Assembly (NCBI GenBank): GCA_024734495.1
Contig: JALMQS010000099.1
Location: forward strand, 64,966,270-65,030,269
DNA: 64,000 nt
Origin: Forficula auricularia
Taxonomy: Eukaryota; Arthropoda; Insecta; Dermaptera; Forficulidae
Direction of reading: 5' to 3'
Of the stretch, positions 10,241 through 21,530 are shown in pieces. Made by a program: the position numbers and the translations under genes. The notes under the pieces are model-generated. The model saw only the letters and a program-made list of their open reading frames with translations, made no database searches and was not told the DNA's origin. Within the stretch, counting starts at the first letter, position 1; the number at the start of each line of letters is the position of its first letter.

Positions 10241-12400
10241 AAATTTATGCATAATATGTCATACAAGTAAAAAATGAAAAACTAGGCACTTATACAAAAT
10301 TTTGTATACATAATCAGTGGGCCCCTAGTAGTATAAAAACGCAAAAACTAACCCCCTTCATGATTATAAATAATTTTATTAAATATACTAGAGGGGCCAT
10401 GGTATATGGCAGAGGTGGGGAACCTTTTTACCATGAAATTTAAAATAGCAGTAACAAAGGAGGCCATGGTACATAAGTTTCAATACCAATAAATGTAAAT
10501 TTTGTAAAGTCATTGCTATTAAAATTCAATTTTTTTTTTATTTTAAATTCAATTTTTTATTTTTATTTTAAATTCAGTTTTTCTTTATTTCAAATTCATT
10601 TCAAGGCCACATAAGAAATTCAAAAAGGCCACATGTGGCCTTAAGGCCACAGGTTCCCCACCTCTGGTATATGGTAAAGTCAAGTGGATGGCCACATCAG
10701 AACGTGGCAATTTACTTAAAGTTGCAACTATTTTTTCAAATTCCTTTGATAAGGGAGAATATCTCCAGAAATGATTCGTTTGTAAAAGAATTTGTATTTT
10801 TTTATAGCTCAAAAGCCCACGACGGCCAGACCTTCGTTATTTTATAAAAGCTGAAAGTTTTTCTGTGCATGTCCCCTATACAGGTAAGAACGACCAGCGA
10901 CTATAGAGTTTGGGTTGTGGTTACTTTGGAAGGTAACAGGTAATAAAGGTGTATAAAATAGTACGTTAAATTCGTTAAAGTATAAAGCTCAATTTTTTTA
11001 TATTTTCTTCAGGATAACTTTAGAAATCTCGTCATCCATTGCCGGACACTTATGACAGTTGCTACCCCATGCCAGACACCCCTAAACTTTCTTTTTGATT
11101 TTAAGTCGATTCTTCCACGTTTTCAGTAGAGGTTGCCATTAATAGTCAAAACAAGAAAAATGGAATGCAATAAGGTTATTCCTCTAGTATTAGATAAGAA
11201 TCGTTGGTTATTTTTGATTTTAAGACGATTCCTCCATGTCTTCACCAATGGTTATCAATAATAACCGAAATGTCAAAAATCTATGTAAAAACCATTAAAA
11301 CTGTCCGCCTATTGAGGTAACATTTTTTTATAGGTCGCCAAGTAACATATATAAAATTTATCTTTTATATTATAACGAAAGTATAATTATAATTTATTAA
11401 ATTTTAGGGGTGTCTGGCAGGGGTAGCAACTGTCATAAGTGTCCGGCAATGGATGACGAGATTTCTAAAGTTATCCTGAAGAAAATATAAAAAAATTGAG
11501 CTTTATACTTTAACGAATTTAAAGTACTATTTTATACACCTTTATTACCTGTTACCTGCCAAAGTAACCACAACCCAAACTCTATAGTCGCTGGTCGTTC
11601 TTACCTGTATAGGGGACATGCACAGAAAAACTTTCAGCTTTTATAAAATAACGAAGGTCTGGCCGTCGTGGGCTCTTGATCTATTATAAAGTGTCATGTT
11701 TGATAATGAATAAGCTGACTTGTTCTGATGTGACCATCCACTTGACTTTACCATACAACCTGGGCTTAAAATTATTTATAATCATGTAGGGGGGATAGTT
11801 TTTGCATTTTTATACTTCTGGTGTCCCACTGATTATGTATACAAAATTTGGTTGAGTTTTCACAAAAGGCCTAGATTTTTAATTTTTGACCTTACACCCC
11901 CCCATTTTTGGGAGTTAGTTTTTGCATTTTTAGACTTCTGGGGGACCACTGATTATGTATACAAAATTTGGTTGAGTTTGCTCAAACGGCATAGATTTTT
12001 AATTTTTAAGCCCACTCCACCACCCCTTAATTTTGGGTCAATATGCACCAAAATCAGCTCAATGGACCGAAACTACGTGTGAAATTTGGTTTCGATATTC
12101 ACACTAGTTTTTGAGCTAGCTCGTCCACAAAAATTTGGTAACGCACAGACTAACGGCCAGACAACAAGACAACCAGACTAACATACATTTTGACAAAACA
12201 ATTATTATCTCGAAAAATATAATTTTTTCGTTGTTCACTTAATAGAGGTTTTTTGTAGAGCGAAATGCCATGGTTTAGCTCAATTTTTCTAATCAAAATA
12301 ATTTCAGCCTTTTTTGAGATATTTCGAAAAAAGAAGGAAAAAAACACTTTTAATTCACGATTACAATACTTGACCATACCCTGTATGGTAAAGTAAACAT
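10241..12400. repeat. Large palindromic repeat R10
   Basis: The arms about 10250-11096 and 11401-11880 are inverted copies of each other. CCGGACACTTATGACAGTTG at 11043 is mirrored at 11425-11445, and GGGGACATGCACAGAAAAAC near 11612 mirrors the block near 10860. The word TTTTGTATACATAATCAGTG at 10298 is mirrored at 11835. The right arm continues to ACCCTGTATGGTAAAGTAAA at 12376-12395. A related, non-palindromic copy is at 25800-26420. Frames are short and broken. The class is unknown. Confidence 0.7.
10410..10666. mobile_element. hAT-type MITE with exact 8-bp target duplication
   Basis: The 257-bp element begins CAGAGGTGGGGAACC and ends with the complement GGTTCCCCACCTCTG. It is flanked by GTATATGG on both sides (10402-10409 and 10667-10674). 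The terminal sequence follows the CAGnGGTnnnnAACC pattern typical of hAT elements. The interior is AT-rich, and near the right end ACATGTGGCCTTAAGGCCAC forms a hairpin. It has no transposase, so it is non-autonomous. It interrupts the left arm of R10. Confidence 0.9.
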
Positions 12401-13577
12401 GTTTCACCTTGAAACAACACCTATCTCCTTAAAAGTTGTCATGTGTGATTTTATTACTATGATATTTTTAGTATTATTTAGAAGTATCTTTAAGCATGGG
12501 ATATAAATGTTATAAATGATAAGTATAGTGAATTTTTTTCTGAAACGAAATATTCATTTAAACCGTATTACTGATGGTTATTAAAAATAATTCTATTTGT
12601 TTCTATATACGACATATATATATCGTACATACTATATTATAGATTATAAATTCATTTTCAAAAACTCAAAAATTATCATAATAATATATGTATGTTATAA
12701 TATTCAGAATGTTAGGTATAACAATTATAGCAAGAGAAAAATAAGTAAATATTTGAATATTCTCTATAGATATATAGGGATGAACAAATATTGTACCAAA
12801 AAACAATTATTAAATTTATCTCGCAATATATCTAATAAAAGAGTTGAGGCGAGAGTGTATATGAGTGGATATGGTGGGGGTATAAATTAAAATAATCGAA
12901 CCTTTTAGGCTTGACTTCATAATTTATCACTTAATAAAGGCATAAAAATAATGTTAATCCACTCAATTATTCATAATTGCCAGTTCACTCGATCCGAAGC
13001 ATAATTGTAATGTTATGTTATGTTTGGGATCCAATTAGATTGGAAAAAGAAATTGAATGGCCCGCCCAACCGATTATTACTGATATTGGTAATTTATAAT
13101 CAGCTCGAGAGAGTACTTAATAAAAAGAATACAGGCCATAAATTTAATTAAAACTTCTATCAGGAACGTTGGGCTAATCGTAATTGAAAAAATAAATTAA
13201 GTCATATAACAACAACAACAACAAAAAGAACAACCCCTCACTCGACTTACCCTAATGAGATGACTTAAAGAGCAAAAGAAAGTGGGACGATTTTATTTTC
13301 AAGATATAAACATGGGAATCCCCCCAGGAGGGGTTGTTCGTGGCCATACCTCAAATCTGGGTTTTATTCAAACGCGCTCATTAGGTTCTTCAATGCAACT
13401 TTTACTTTTTATGTCTGCAATAAAAAATTAACGATCTTAAATTGTTGTACTTTTTTTTCTTAATTTTAATGTCGTAACTTTAGTGGTCAAGTTAATGATT
13501 TTTGTGAGCTTTTCATTATTTTCAACTCATTTTTATTATAAAGATTCAAAAGAGTGCACTTCTATAAATAAATCGAC
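12401..13577. other. No gene seen; short GC-richer patch near 13250-13400
   Basis: This is mostly AT-rich DNA. Around 13300-13390 (ACATGGGAATCCCCCCAGGAG, then TTGTTCGTGGCCATACCTC) composition is higher in GC and single-copy in the window, which might be non-coding conserved DNA. There is no coding evidence. Confidence 0.4.
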
Positions 13578-13580
13578 TAA

Positions 13581-13787
13581 GGGCCAGTTGTATGTCGGTT
13601 GGTAAAGTCTTTGTAAAAATTAACAAAGAGTAAAAACTTAGAATTCACCTTGTGCCCGGCTGGATGGCCAATCAGATGACACGGACTTTCATCTGATTGG
13701 CCATTCCGTCGGGCACAAGGTGAATTTTAAGGTTTTACCCTTTGTCAACTTTTACAAAGACTTTATCAACCGACATACAACTGGCCC
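13581..13787. mobile_element. Harbinger-like palindromic MITE with TAA target duplication
   Basis: The 207-bp element is almost a perfect inverted repeat from end to end, with GGGCCAGTTGTATGTCGGTT at the left and its complement at the right. The middle is AAGGTGAATT and TGATTGGCCATTCCGTCGGG. It is flanked by TAA on both sides. The 3-bp TWA-type duplication and the GGGCC terminus are those of PIF/Harbinger MITEs. It is non-coding. The high arm identity suggests it is fairly young. Confidence 0.85.
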
Positions 13788-14559
13788 TAAGTATGAGTCA
13801 AACTCATATACCATATATCTATTTGGACAAAAAAAATTAAAATCGGGAAACATTGTACTGATGAAGGTTTAAAATAAATCAAAAGCTATCTATTCTATGT
13901 TTCTGAGTATTTTTTATTCATCGCTTTGTTCCTGATAACTTATTAATTAATTAATTAATTATTTCAAAAAAATGTGGTCTCTTAAAAATTTCCATTACAG
14001 AATGCATTATGGAGGATAATATCATCTCATATTTTATCTAATAATCTCCAGCAAATAAAATAATACTTTACCGAAAATACGAGATTCTCTGTAATGGGTA
14101 ATAGGAATTCGTCCCTTGTTAGATTTTACATTTGTCAACCCTTATTCAGATTAATATAAATGTAAAAATAAATGGGGTGTTGATCCTTGAAAACAATACT
14201 GTCCCTAGATATTTAAAACCAGGTGATTTTTTGCTAAATTCTGAAAATTCGTTTATTTCTCTCAGGAATAAATCATCCTGAATTATTGTTGGTGTTGTTA
14301 TTTTGTATCAATCAAATTCAATGATAAAAACAATTAGCTCTGTTGTAATTGGTTAGACGGTGATATTTTGTCGACAGCTTTGTTGGTGTACAACATATTA
14401 CTTTGACTAAACCTAGGTATCGTAAACTGGTGTCCTTTTTCTAAAAAAAAATCTTTCTAAGATCTTACGGGGATTAAAACAGAAAAAATTGAAACTTCTA
14501 AATCTACCACACAGCTCTTATAAGAATAAAAAATAAAAATAATTTTTATCAAAAATAAA
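13788..14559. other. No gene seen; short repeated word shared with 16200-16290
   Basis: The block ATCAATCAAATTCAATGATA with CAATTAGCTCTGTTG (14308-14350) recurs at 16235-16280 in a very similar form. It might be an old duplication of a conserved non-coding segment. Nothing else stands out. Confidence 0.45.
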
Positions 14560-14960
14560 AAAAATAAAACAGACTTCAAAAAACTTAATGCAACAAATAA
14601 AATAATAATAGCTCAAAAATCAGATAAAATGCACTAAAAGCTATGAAATAATTATCTAATTTATTTACAACTAAACGACGAAATATTAACATCAAATCCT
14701 TTTTTGAAGTCGGTGCCAAAAATATATATTTTATCAATCGAACTCGACGGATCTTACTTAGTACGTTTGGCGGGTAAGCTCGCTTAAATAGATTGTTTAA
14801 CACCGACTTCAAAAAGTGATTTCATGTTAATATTTCGTCGTTTATTTGTAACTAAATTAGACAATTATTTTATACCTTTTAGTGCATTTTATTTTATTTT
14901 TGAGCTATTAATATTTTATTTGTTGCATTAAGTTTTTTTTGAAGTCGGTTTTATTTTTCG
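14537..14960. repeat. ACCGACTTC-family palindrome, partial copy
   Basis: This is the inner inverted repeat of the family, with GAAGTCGG motifs on both arms, ACGACGAAATATTAACAT and its mirror, and the centre GAACTCGACGGATCTTACTT followed by AGTACGTTTGGCGGGTA. Related copies are at 30590-30720, 31241-32163, 48340-48600, 54766-55467 and 58950-59664. It is non-coding. Confidence 0.75.
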
Positions 14961-15039
14961 CTTTTTATTGATATTATTAATAGTGACTTAATATAATACC
15001 TTTCATGCATCTCGTCGGGAGAATGAATAATAAAATGAT

Positions 15040-15305
15040 ATAAATTTTATTAAGCCAATTATTTTACATTAATTAATGTATACATTGTATTTTTGCTTCG
15101 ATTCCGGAGATTACTTCTCCACCATCGAGTGTCCTTATTCATCTTTAGTTCTTGTTTTTAATAAGAGGAAAAATCTAATTAGATAAAAAAACCTCTTTTT
15201 CCGATAATTATTTCAATTCCATTATTCCCCAATCAAGTCGAATAATAAAATGATAATAAAATTCAATTAATAAATATAGAAATTCTCTCGAAACGTTTGC
15301 GGGTT
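15040..15305. repeat. Repeat adjoining the ACCGACTTC family
   Basis: The block with GGAGATTACTTCTCCACCAT and TCTTTAGTTCTTGTTTTTAA recurs at 22180-22330, 30880-31160 and (reversed) 51290-51425. At 15040 and 30880 it has the same position relative to ACCGACTTC sequences, so it may belong to a larger composite element. Confidence 0.6.
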
Positions 15306-15399
15306 TTAAATGAATGTTTTAAGATTTTTTTATAAAAGAGTTTAATTTATATTATAATTTCAATTATTTGATCATAAGAATTTGAGATTTAGGTTATTT

Positions 15400-15800
15400 C
15401 GTCATGGACCATATCTTCAGAGCTTAACTAAATTAATATGGGACCACCCCTAAGTTACACCCTTTCCAATAAAAAAAGAATCATCGAAATCGGTCCACGT
15501 GGCAAAAAGTTTTCGCTGAACATACATAAAAAAAAAAAAATAGATATCTTGACTATCTTGGAGCTATACTGATCAAAACGCAGAAAGAATCATCAAAATC
15601 GGTTCATAAACAAAGAAGTTATGCCTGAACAAACATATCAAAAAAGGTCCAATAACATTGAAAAAAACGGGACCAATTGGAAACTAAACTGAACCCAAAA
15701 CAAATAAAAAAACCTATCAAAATCGGTTCACAATTGGCAAAGATATCAAGCAATAATAAATTTTACTACTGATTTTGCTAAGGATACCATTGAAAAAAAG
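15400..15800. repeat. Internal fragment of the ACCGACTTC family
   Basis: Words such as AATCATCGAAATCGGTCCAC, ATCAAAATCGGTTCA and GGGACCAATTGGAAACTAAA correspond to the arm sequence seen at 55200-55390 and 59390-59600. Frames are broken. Confidence 0.6.
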
Positions 15801-15867
15801 AAACGTTCATGGAAAGCTAAATAAAATTATACCACCCCGAGAAATTGGCCACAGGTTTATTTAAAAC

Positions 15868-16034
15868 CGAGGGGTGAACCGCGACCTAATATGCTGTACA
15901 CCTACTTCCACTTGTACTTCCAAATATTTCCAAGTACTTCAAAATATTTCCAAGTACTTCCAAAATATTTCCAAGTACTTCCAAAATACTTCCAAAAAGG
16001 TGTACACCTACTTCTAATCGCGGATCACCCCTCG
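15868..16034. mobile_element. Minisatellite MITE, copy A, exact 8-bp target duplication
   Basis: The terminal inverted repeats are CGAGGGGTGAWCCGCGA, followed inward by a GTACACCTACTTC / GGTGTACACCTACTT pair. The interior is a short array of decamers (CAAGTACTTC, CAAATATTTC). It is flanked by TTTAAAAC on both sides (15860-15867 and 16035-16042). It is non-coding. The 8-bp duplication fits hAT-like transposition, although the terminus is not a classical hAT one. Confidence 0.88.
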
Positions 16035-17174
16035 TTTAAAACCTATAGGTATAGAATATAAAATAATTATATTTTCAAAATGTTATTGTGGCTAGGATAA
16101 ATTTTTGCAAAAATAGGTATTTTTGAATTTTGTTTTGGTCGTGGACATTAATAAAAATGTTGTGAATCGCTGTTTTATTAATTTCTCTAGGGGAAAATCA
16201 CCCAACATTGCTGTTGATGTTGTTGATGTTGTTATTATATCAATCAAATTCAATCATAAAGACAATTAGCCCCGTTGAAATGGGTCAGATGTTAAACACT
16301 CCTTCCAGATGGGCGGCTTTATTACTTACTCCAAAAAGGGTGTCCATAAAAAGTGAACAGAATAAAAAATAAAATAAATATAAAAAAAAGATGGGGAGTA
16401 GAAAGCAGGTTGATAAATTAACACATCATTTGCCCCCGTATGTTGCGCTAGTGCGATATTATGCAAAGTGGGGAGTATACAAAACGTTGCAAAGGGTCTG
16501 GAGATTTGCATATATGGCCCCCGGAGGGTGGAAAGTGGCTTAAGGAATAAAACTCGGAGCCGGTTTTATTCACTTACACAGAGAGGGGGTGTTATTTATG
16601 ACCGCCCAAATGACATTCGTATTCGACTATTATATGCTCCTATGCGATATATGAGCCAGATGAGTATGTTTTATTGCCGAAAGGCCGTTTTCTGCATATT
16701 CGGATTCTCGCGACATGTGTGGTCGTAATAGAGGGAGAGGGTATCGGTACAATTGGAATTATCGCAAAATGCGCACCCTCTTTGGCAAGGTGGTTAGCTT
16801 AATGAAATAGATCGCTCGCTCGCTTTCAAAGGCCCTTTCAAAAGTGAAATTCGCTAATGGACTGGATTTATCTAGCCAGCAATGGACACAAAAAGAGAGA
16901 GGAGAGATAAAAATTTTAGGCTCCATTGACACTCTTTTATTAGATTGGTCCAAAAATGTAATAAATATAATATTATACCATGAGGGAGAGGGGGAATGAC
17001 GGACTGACAAACATTGACTCAACTAAGAAATTAATCAAAATAAAAAAAAATATTCTAGAAAAATATTAATAGTATTAATTTGCATTCATGCATAAACCTG
17101 ATTTTTAGGGTTCGGTTCAAAAAGTAAAATGAGACTCTATATAAGTGTCGCTACAATAACGGTATGGCCGTATG
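16035..17174. other. GC-richer island 16290-16830 with AT-rich flanks
   Basis: The stretch from 16290 to 16830 has balanced composition (CGTATGTTGCGCTAGTGCGA, GGCCCCCGGAGGGTGGAAAG, ATTCGTATTCGACTATTATA, CTCGCTCGCTTTCAAAGGCC) and no other copy in the window. Frames there are short, without homology that I recognise and without matched splice sites. It is candidate regulatory DNA. Confidence 0.4.
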
Positions 17175-17360
17175 CGAGGGGTGATCCGCGATTGGAAGTA
17201 GGTGTACACCTCTTTTGAAGTATTTTGGAAGTACTTGGAAATATTTGGTAGTACTTGGAAATATTTGGAATTACTTGGAAATATTTGGAAGTACTTGGAA
17301 ATATTTGGAATTACAAGTGGAAGTAGGTGTACAGCATATTAGGTCGTTGTTCACCCCTCG
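17175..17360. mobile_element. Minisatellite MITE, copy B, exact 8-bp target duplication
   Basis: This is the same family as copy A in reverse orientation: CGAGGGGTGATCCGCGA at the left, GTTCACCCCTCG at the right, and an internal (GTACTTGGAAATATTTGGAA)n array with about five units. It is flanked by GCCGTATG on both sides (17167-17174 and 17361-17368). No coding capacity. Confidence 0.9.
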
Positions 17361-19480
17361 GCCGTATGTTAATGCACTGAAGCTCATAAATTAATTTAAA
17401 AAAGAATTTACATTTTAGAGACAATGTGATCTTAGTGAAAAATTATCTTATTGATAATTACTAGTATGTATATATTGTATGTCAGAGGGTTGCATCCCTT
17501 GGGATCGAACCTAAGCACTAACGTTGCTATCCGGGCTATTAGCTTACCATAGAAATTAATTCCCTCCGTCATACAGATATAATAAAACCAACGAATTTTA
17601 CTGCATTCATTTAACAATTGATTTGAAAAAATTCTTCTTTGGCTGAAAAATTTTTTAGTGAAGAACTCTTTTAAATACATAAAGAATTTGAGAATGTTAT
17701 TTTTACTTTATCCAATGCGAAGCATGGGAGAAAGTATTGGAATCGCTCTCGCGGCAAGCGCGGAACCCATAGACTCAATTAAGGTCACAAATTGAAGTAT
17801 TCAATGAGATTGAATTTTAGCACGTGACGGTTTTGCCAAAAATTACCTAGAATCTCGCCGAGAGGCCAAAAAGTGCCATTTTTTTTTGGAAGTGCGTGGG
17901 GATGGATGTATGTATGTATGTTATCGTTTTTTTCGTCCACGAATTTTTCCACACCGTTGCACCGATTGAATTGAAATTGAAAACCTACCAGTATTTTAAC
18001 AAAATGAAGCGCTGATTAGTTTTTGGTACATATCGGTCCACAAACATTAGTACTTTTTCAGTACTTTTTAGTTTTTTCTAAATATCTTGAAAATGACAAC
18101 CAATTTTGATGAAATTTAATATCCTAATTAAGTACCTTAGGGACCACAAAAAAGGATAAATAAAGTTTTTAGTAAAATTATATTTTAAAGTACTTTACTC
18201 AAGAACATATTAATATTTCAAATGAATTTGGATAAAGTTTAGCAACGATCCGTTGCAGTTTATTTGAAAATTAGATGGAATGTTTTTCAAAAAGACAACT
18301 CTTGGCTAGAGCCAGTATTTTTAATTAAAAAAGAATTTATATTCAATTAAATTAAATTAAAGAATTTTTTTAAATATATTTCTATTGATTTTACCTCAAA
18401 TCAAAAATAATATTAAAATGTTTATCAAATGATTATTTTGAGGGAAGGTCGGAAATAATTTTTTTCAAGTTAAGGTATCCCTGTAAAGATTTCTTTAGGT
18501 AGAATTATTTTTAATTTTGTTTTTAATTATTTCGATTTAAGCTGTCGGTATGATAAAGCTCCAAAAGATTCCATTTTTAGGAGATTTTTATATCCTTCGG
18601 CCTTTAGAAAAGGCTTAATTTAAAAATTTAAAATTTTCGTTAAATTGAAGGGTTGGTTTTGTCAAATATATAATAAAACACAATTTTAAAAAATATCACA
18701 TTTTCTCTTTATCAACGGATAATAATAACAAATGTGATATCTCAAGTATTTATAGTATTTATACATATCTATCAGTGGCGGTTGGGGACTTTTCAATCAG
18801 GGGATGCTGTTCAAAAAAGTACCCTTCATTTTATGAAATTTTATTTTAATTTTCGCTTTTTTTTTTTTACAAATTTCACCGAATACGGCATCATTTTCGT
18901 TATATTTCAAATTCAACATTAGATTTATTTAATTTATATTTTGGGACCCTCGCCCAAAACGGATACTGCTTTGTGTGAGTGAGGGTAGGGGTCAGAAATT
19001 AAATCTTTTGACTCCCTGAAATGGAAATTGACCATCTTACACAATGAATCAACCTGTTCTATAAGAAAATCTTAAATTTCTCCTAATCCTGTTGCTATAA
19101 GCAAGCTATGACATGCCTATAGCACTCTTAGTTACTTCCGATCTTATATATTGAGAGTTCTTAGAAATGGATTATTCCAAAAATTCTCGAATCATTTTTA
19201 TTTATTCCTTTTTTGTATTATTACTATTTTAATGAGTTTCTCAGCGAGAACAATTTTGATTCGACCAAAACTCGTCTGTACTTGTCTCAGACAAGCTTGA
19301 ACTGGAATATACACCAGGATGGGACTTCAAATCTTCTAACAGCACCCTTTTCGGAAATTTTTCATTTTAATTGCCCCTTGAAACTATGCAACAATTTTAT
19401 TTCATTTTGAGAACCAATATAATTTTTCAAAACATAAAATGTTTTTTATAAAAATATTTGAAATAATGTAATTTAATAAT
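17361..19480. other. AT-rich DNA with decayed repeat fragments, no gene seen
   Basis: The block 17820-18180 contains AGAGGCCAAAAAGTGCCA and TTTTCGTCCACGAATTTTTC, words typical of the R3/R10 repeats. At 18772 ATCAGTGGCGGTTGGGGAC looks like the terminus of an old DNA transposon, but no partner end could be fixed. Remaining sequence shows nothing. Confidence 0.45.
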
Positions 19481-19489
19481 TGAATAATG

Positions 19490-19670
19490 GAATTCGTATT
19501 GTGGTCTTTTGGATATGGTTGTTTACCTGGTGGATGGCTAGGATGGATAGGAATTTGAACAACATAAATACATCTATATACATTAAAGTTTGGAAATCTT
19601 TTCATTCTAAAATCCTATATTACCATCCACCAGGTAAACAAACCATATCCAAAAGACCTCAATAAGAATT
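19490..19670. repeat. Short inverted repeat
   Basis: TCTTTTGGATATGGTTGTTT and ACCTGGTGGATGG near 19505-19540 are mirrored by CCATCCACCAGGTAAACAAA and CCATATCCAAAAGACC near 19622-19660. The loop is about 85 bases. It is probably a small foldback element. No target duplication is clear. Confidence 0.7.
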
Positions 19671-20049
19671 GCAAGCATTAAATTATAAAATTCTGGATAC
19701 ACTGGCATATTAGCATGATGATCGCCATCTAATTGCTCAAAACTTAAGTAATATAATAATTTGAAAATTTAAAGAAGAATCCTTCTCTTGAAATTTTGAA
19801 GTCAATCTTATATATTTATGAAAATACTTTAAATGTTTAAAATTTTAGGTATGCGCCTCATCCACATGCGCACACTCCACTGATATCTATGTTTATTCGC
19901 AACAAGCAGATGACTACTTCATTGATATACTTTATAAATCATCTAACTCTGTAAATATTTTTTTTAAATTATTATTTATTTTTGAAAGATAAAAAATAAA
20001 AGATTAATGGGTTTTGGACAAATCTTTTTTTATTAATGTTTAATATAAA

Positions 20050-20105
20050 TTTTGTCCGACGTTTCTTTTCTTTCAGGACTTTATCATCAAGTACTCAATT
20101 ATTCA
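20050..20105 (-). ncRNA. Hammerhead-like motif, F5 left arm (U at C3, stem II lost)
   Basis: On the minus strand the core reads TTGATGA (20084-20090) and is followed by GAAA and ACGTCGG. The stem II partner strand has mutated to AAAA, so only the 5' half (GTCC) is left. Probably inactive. Confidence 0.5.
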
Positions 20106-20474
20106 AAACATTAATCGTTGAAACAATACTAAAATAATCGAGACAAGAAACAATAAATTCATAATATTTATCTTATAACAAAACAGCACAATTTCGTTAA
20201 AGGAGAATGGTGTGGGTTCTTTGTGAAACACTTTAAATAAGTAAAGAAAATTTTGAAAATTTTTAAAAACTCTTTAAAATTTAAAATATAAAATACTAGG
20301 TAGGTTTCACAAAATAAAACAGCAAAATAATTATTATTTGTCAAACACGACCAGACTTTTGATATAATTTGAGATTATTTTTTGTAAATTGTTTGTGCTG
20401 TTTTGTTAGTTATATAAGATAGATATTATGAATAACTCAATTATTTACTATTGTTTCAATGATTAATCTTTTGA

Positions 20475-20535
20475 ATAATTGAGTACTTGATGATAAAGTT
20501 CTGAAAGGGACGAAACGTCGGTCAAAAATTAGACA
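20475..20535 (+). ncRNA. Hammerhead-like motif, F5 right arm (U at C3)
   Basis: The core TTGATGA (20487-20493) is followed by stem II GTTC/GGAC, GAAA (20512-20515) and GTC (20517-20519). Distal stem I pairs TAATT with AATTA. Everything except C3 fits a hammerhead. Both F5 arms share the C3 to U change, so it predates the inverted duplication or is fixed in this family. Confidence 0.6.
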
Positions 20536-20689
20536 TTAATAAAAAAAGATTTGTCCAAAACCCGTTATTCTTTTATTTAATTGAATATAATGGACATTAA
20601 TCAACTAAATAAAAAAAATGTAAATAAATAATTATTTATTAATATAATTATTTGTCTGAGAACTCCTTCCTTCAACCTAATAAAATTTT

Positions 20690-21530
20690 CTGCAGAGCCC
20701 ATTTATGTTACCAAATCTGGAAAAAGCCTAGTTTTTCCCTCAATTTTCTTAATGAAGAGTTAGGGTAATTAAAAAGAAGTGAAACCTGTTTTAATGTCTT
20801 TGATCACAGGGTATAAGATAGAGGAACCCTTTGATGAGTTCAAAGGCGGCTTTGATGCACTGGCTGGCCTTGCCCAAGTTTCGAATCTTAAACCTTTCTT
20901 AAGCACTCAAAGCCTTTACTTAATCCGTGTATCTCTTAATCAATTGGAGTGTTCGATAAGCTACTTTGCCTGTATTACTGCGTTCCTCCTCCCGGTATAC
21001 AAAATTCGGAAGGGTTGCAGGTTATTTACAAAGACCCGGGCCGTCTGCGGTGCGATTATCGCCGGCCGAGCAAAAGATGCCATCACTTATTCATAGGGTT
21101 TTCTATACGGCGGGTAGGACATTAAAGGGGGTGTTAAGGGCTTAGCGAATCCATTTAGTCGGATTGTCGCACGTTCATGCCCTTCGTTTGTATACGTAAG
21201 CCAGCCAGCCGGCCAGCCGAGGGTTAAGGGAAATCGCACCATTTGGCCTGATCACCACACTAGACAGAAGACCCTTCCTTCCCTTTTTCGCCGGGGGTGG
21301 GGGGGGTGGGTGCTTGCTCCATTAGGCGGACACAACCCTTACTGAATGAAATGAATTCACTTGAAAGTGACTTTCTGATCCCATTTCCCCGACAGATGAC
21401 CGCGTCTTTGCTTAACTGTGGTTAATTAATGATACCAGAAGAAAAACAAGCGACATTCATTCGTCCCTTCACATAGAGGCTTTTATGGATATTAACTTTT
21501 TTAAATAGTAGCGAAATGAAGGGGCCCTAA
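20690..21530. other. GC-richer single-copy island, candidate regulatory DNA
   Basis: This is the longest island of balanced composition in the window, with CTTTGATGCACTGGCTGGCC, GCCGTCTGCGGTGCGATTAT, CCAGCCAGCCGGCCAGCCGA and TAATGATACCAGAAGAAAAA. One frame stays open for about 105 codons (20779-21096). Its amino-acid make-up and the lack of a family match make me doubt that it is translated. No other copy exists in the window. Confidence 0.4.

Larger units (their letters stand above)
19990..20590. mobile_element. Palindromic hammerhead-like element, family F5
   Basis: The outer arms are inverted: GGGTTTTGGACAAATCTTTT near 20009-20030 against its mirror near 20545-20570. Each arm carries a hammerhead-like motif. 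Between them is a hairpin-rich section with GTAGGTTTCACAAAATAAAA, a word also seen in other hammerhead elements. The AT-rich flanks prevent a clean target duplication call. Confidence 0.65.

Noticed and set aside
20779..21096. 105-codon frame in a GC-richer island
   Set aside because: No family resemblance, no splice or promoter context, and the island looks like other non-coding islands in the window.
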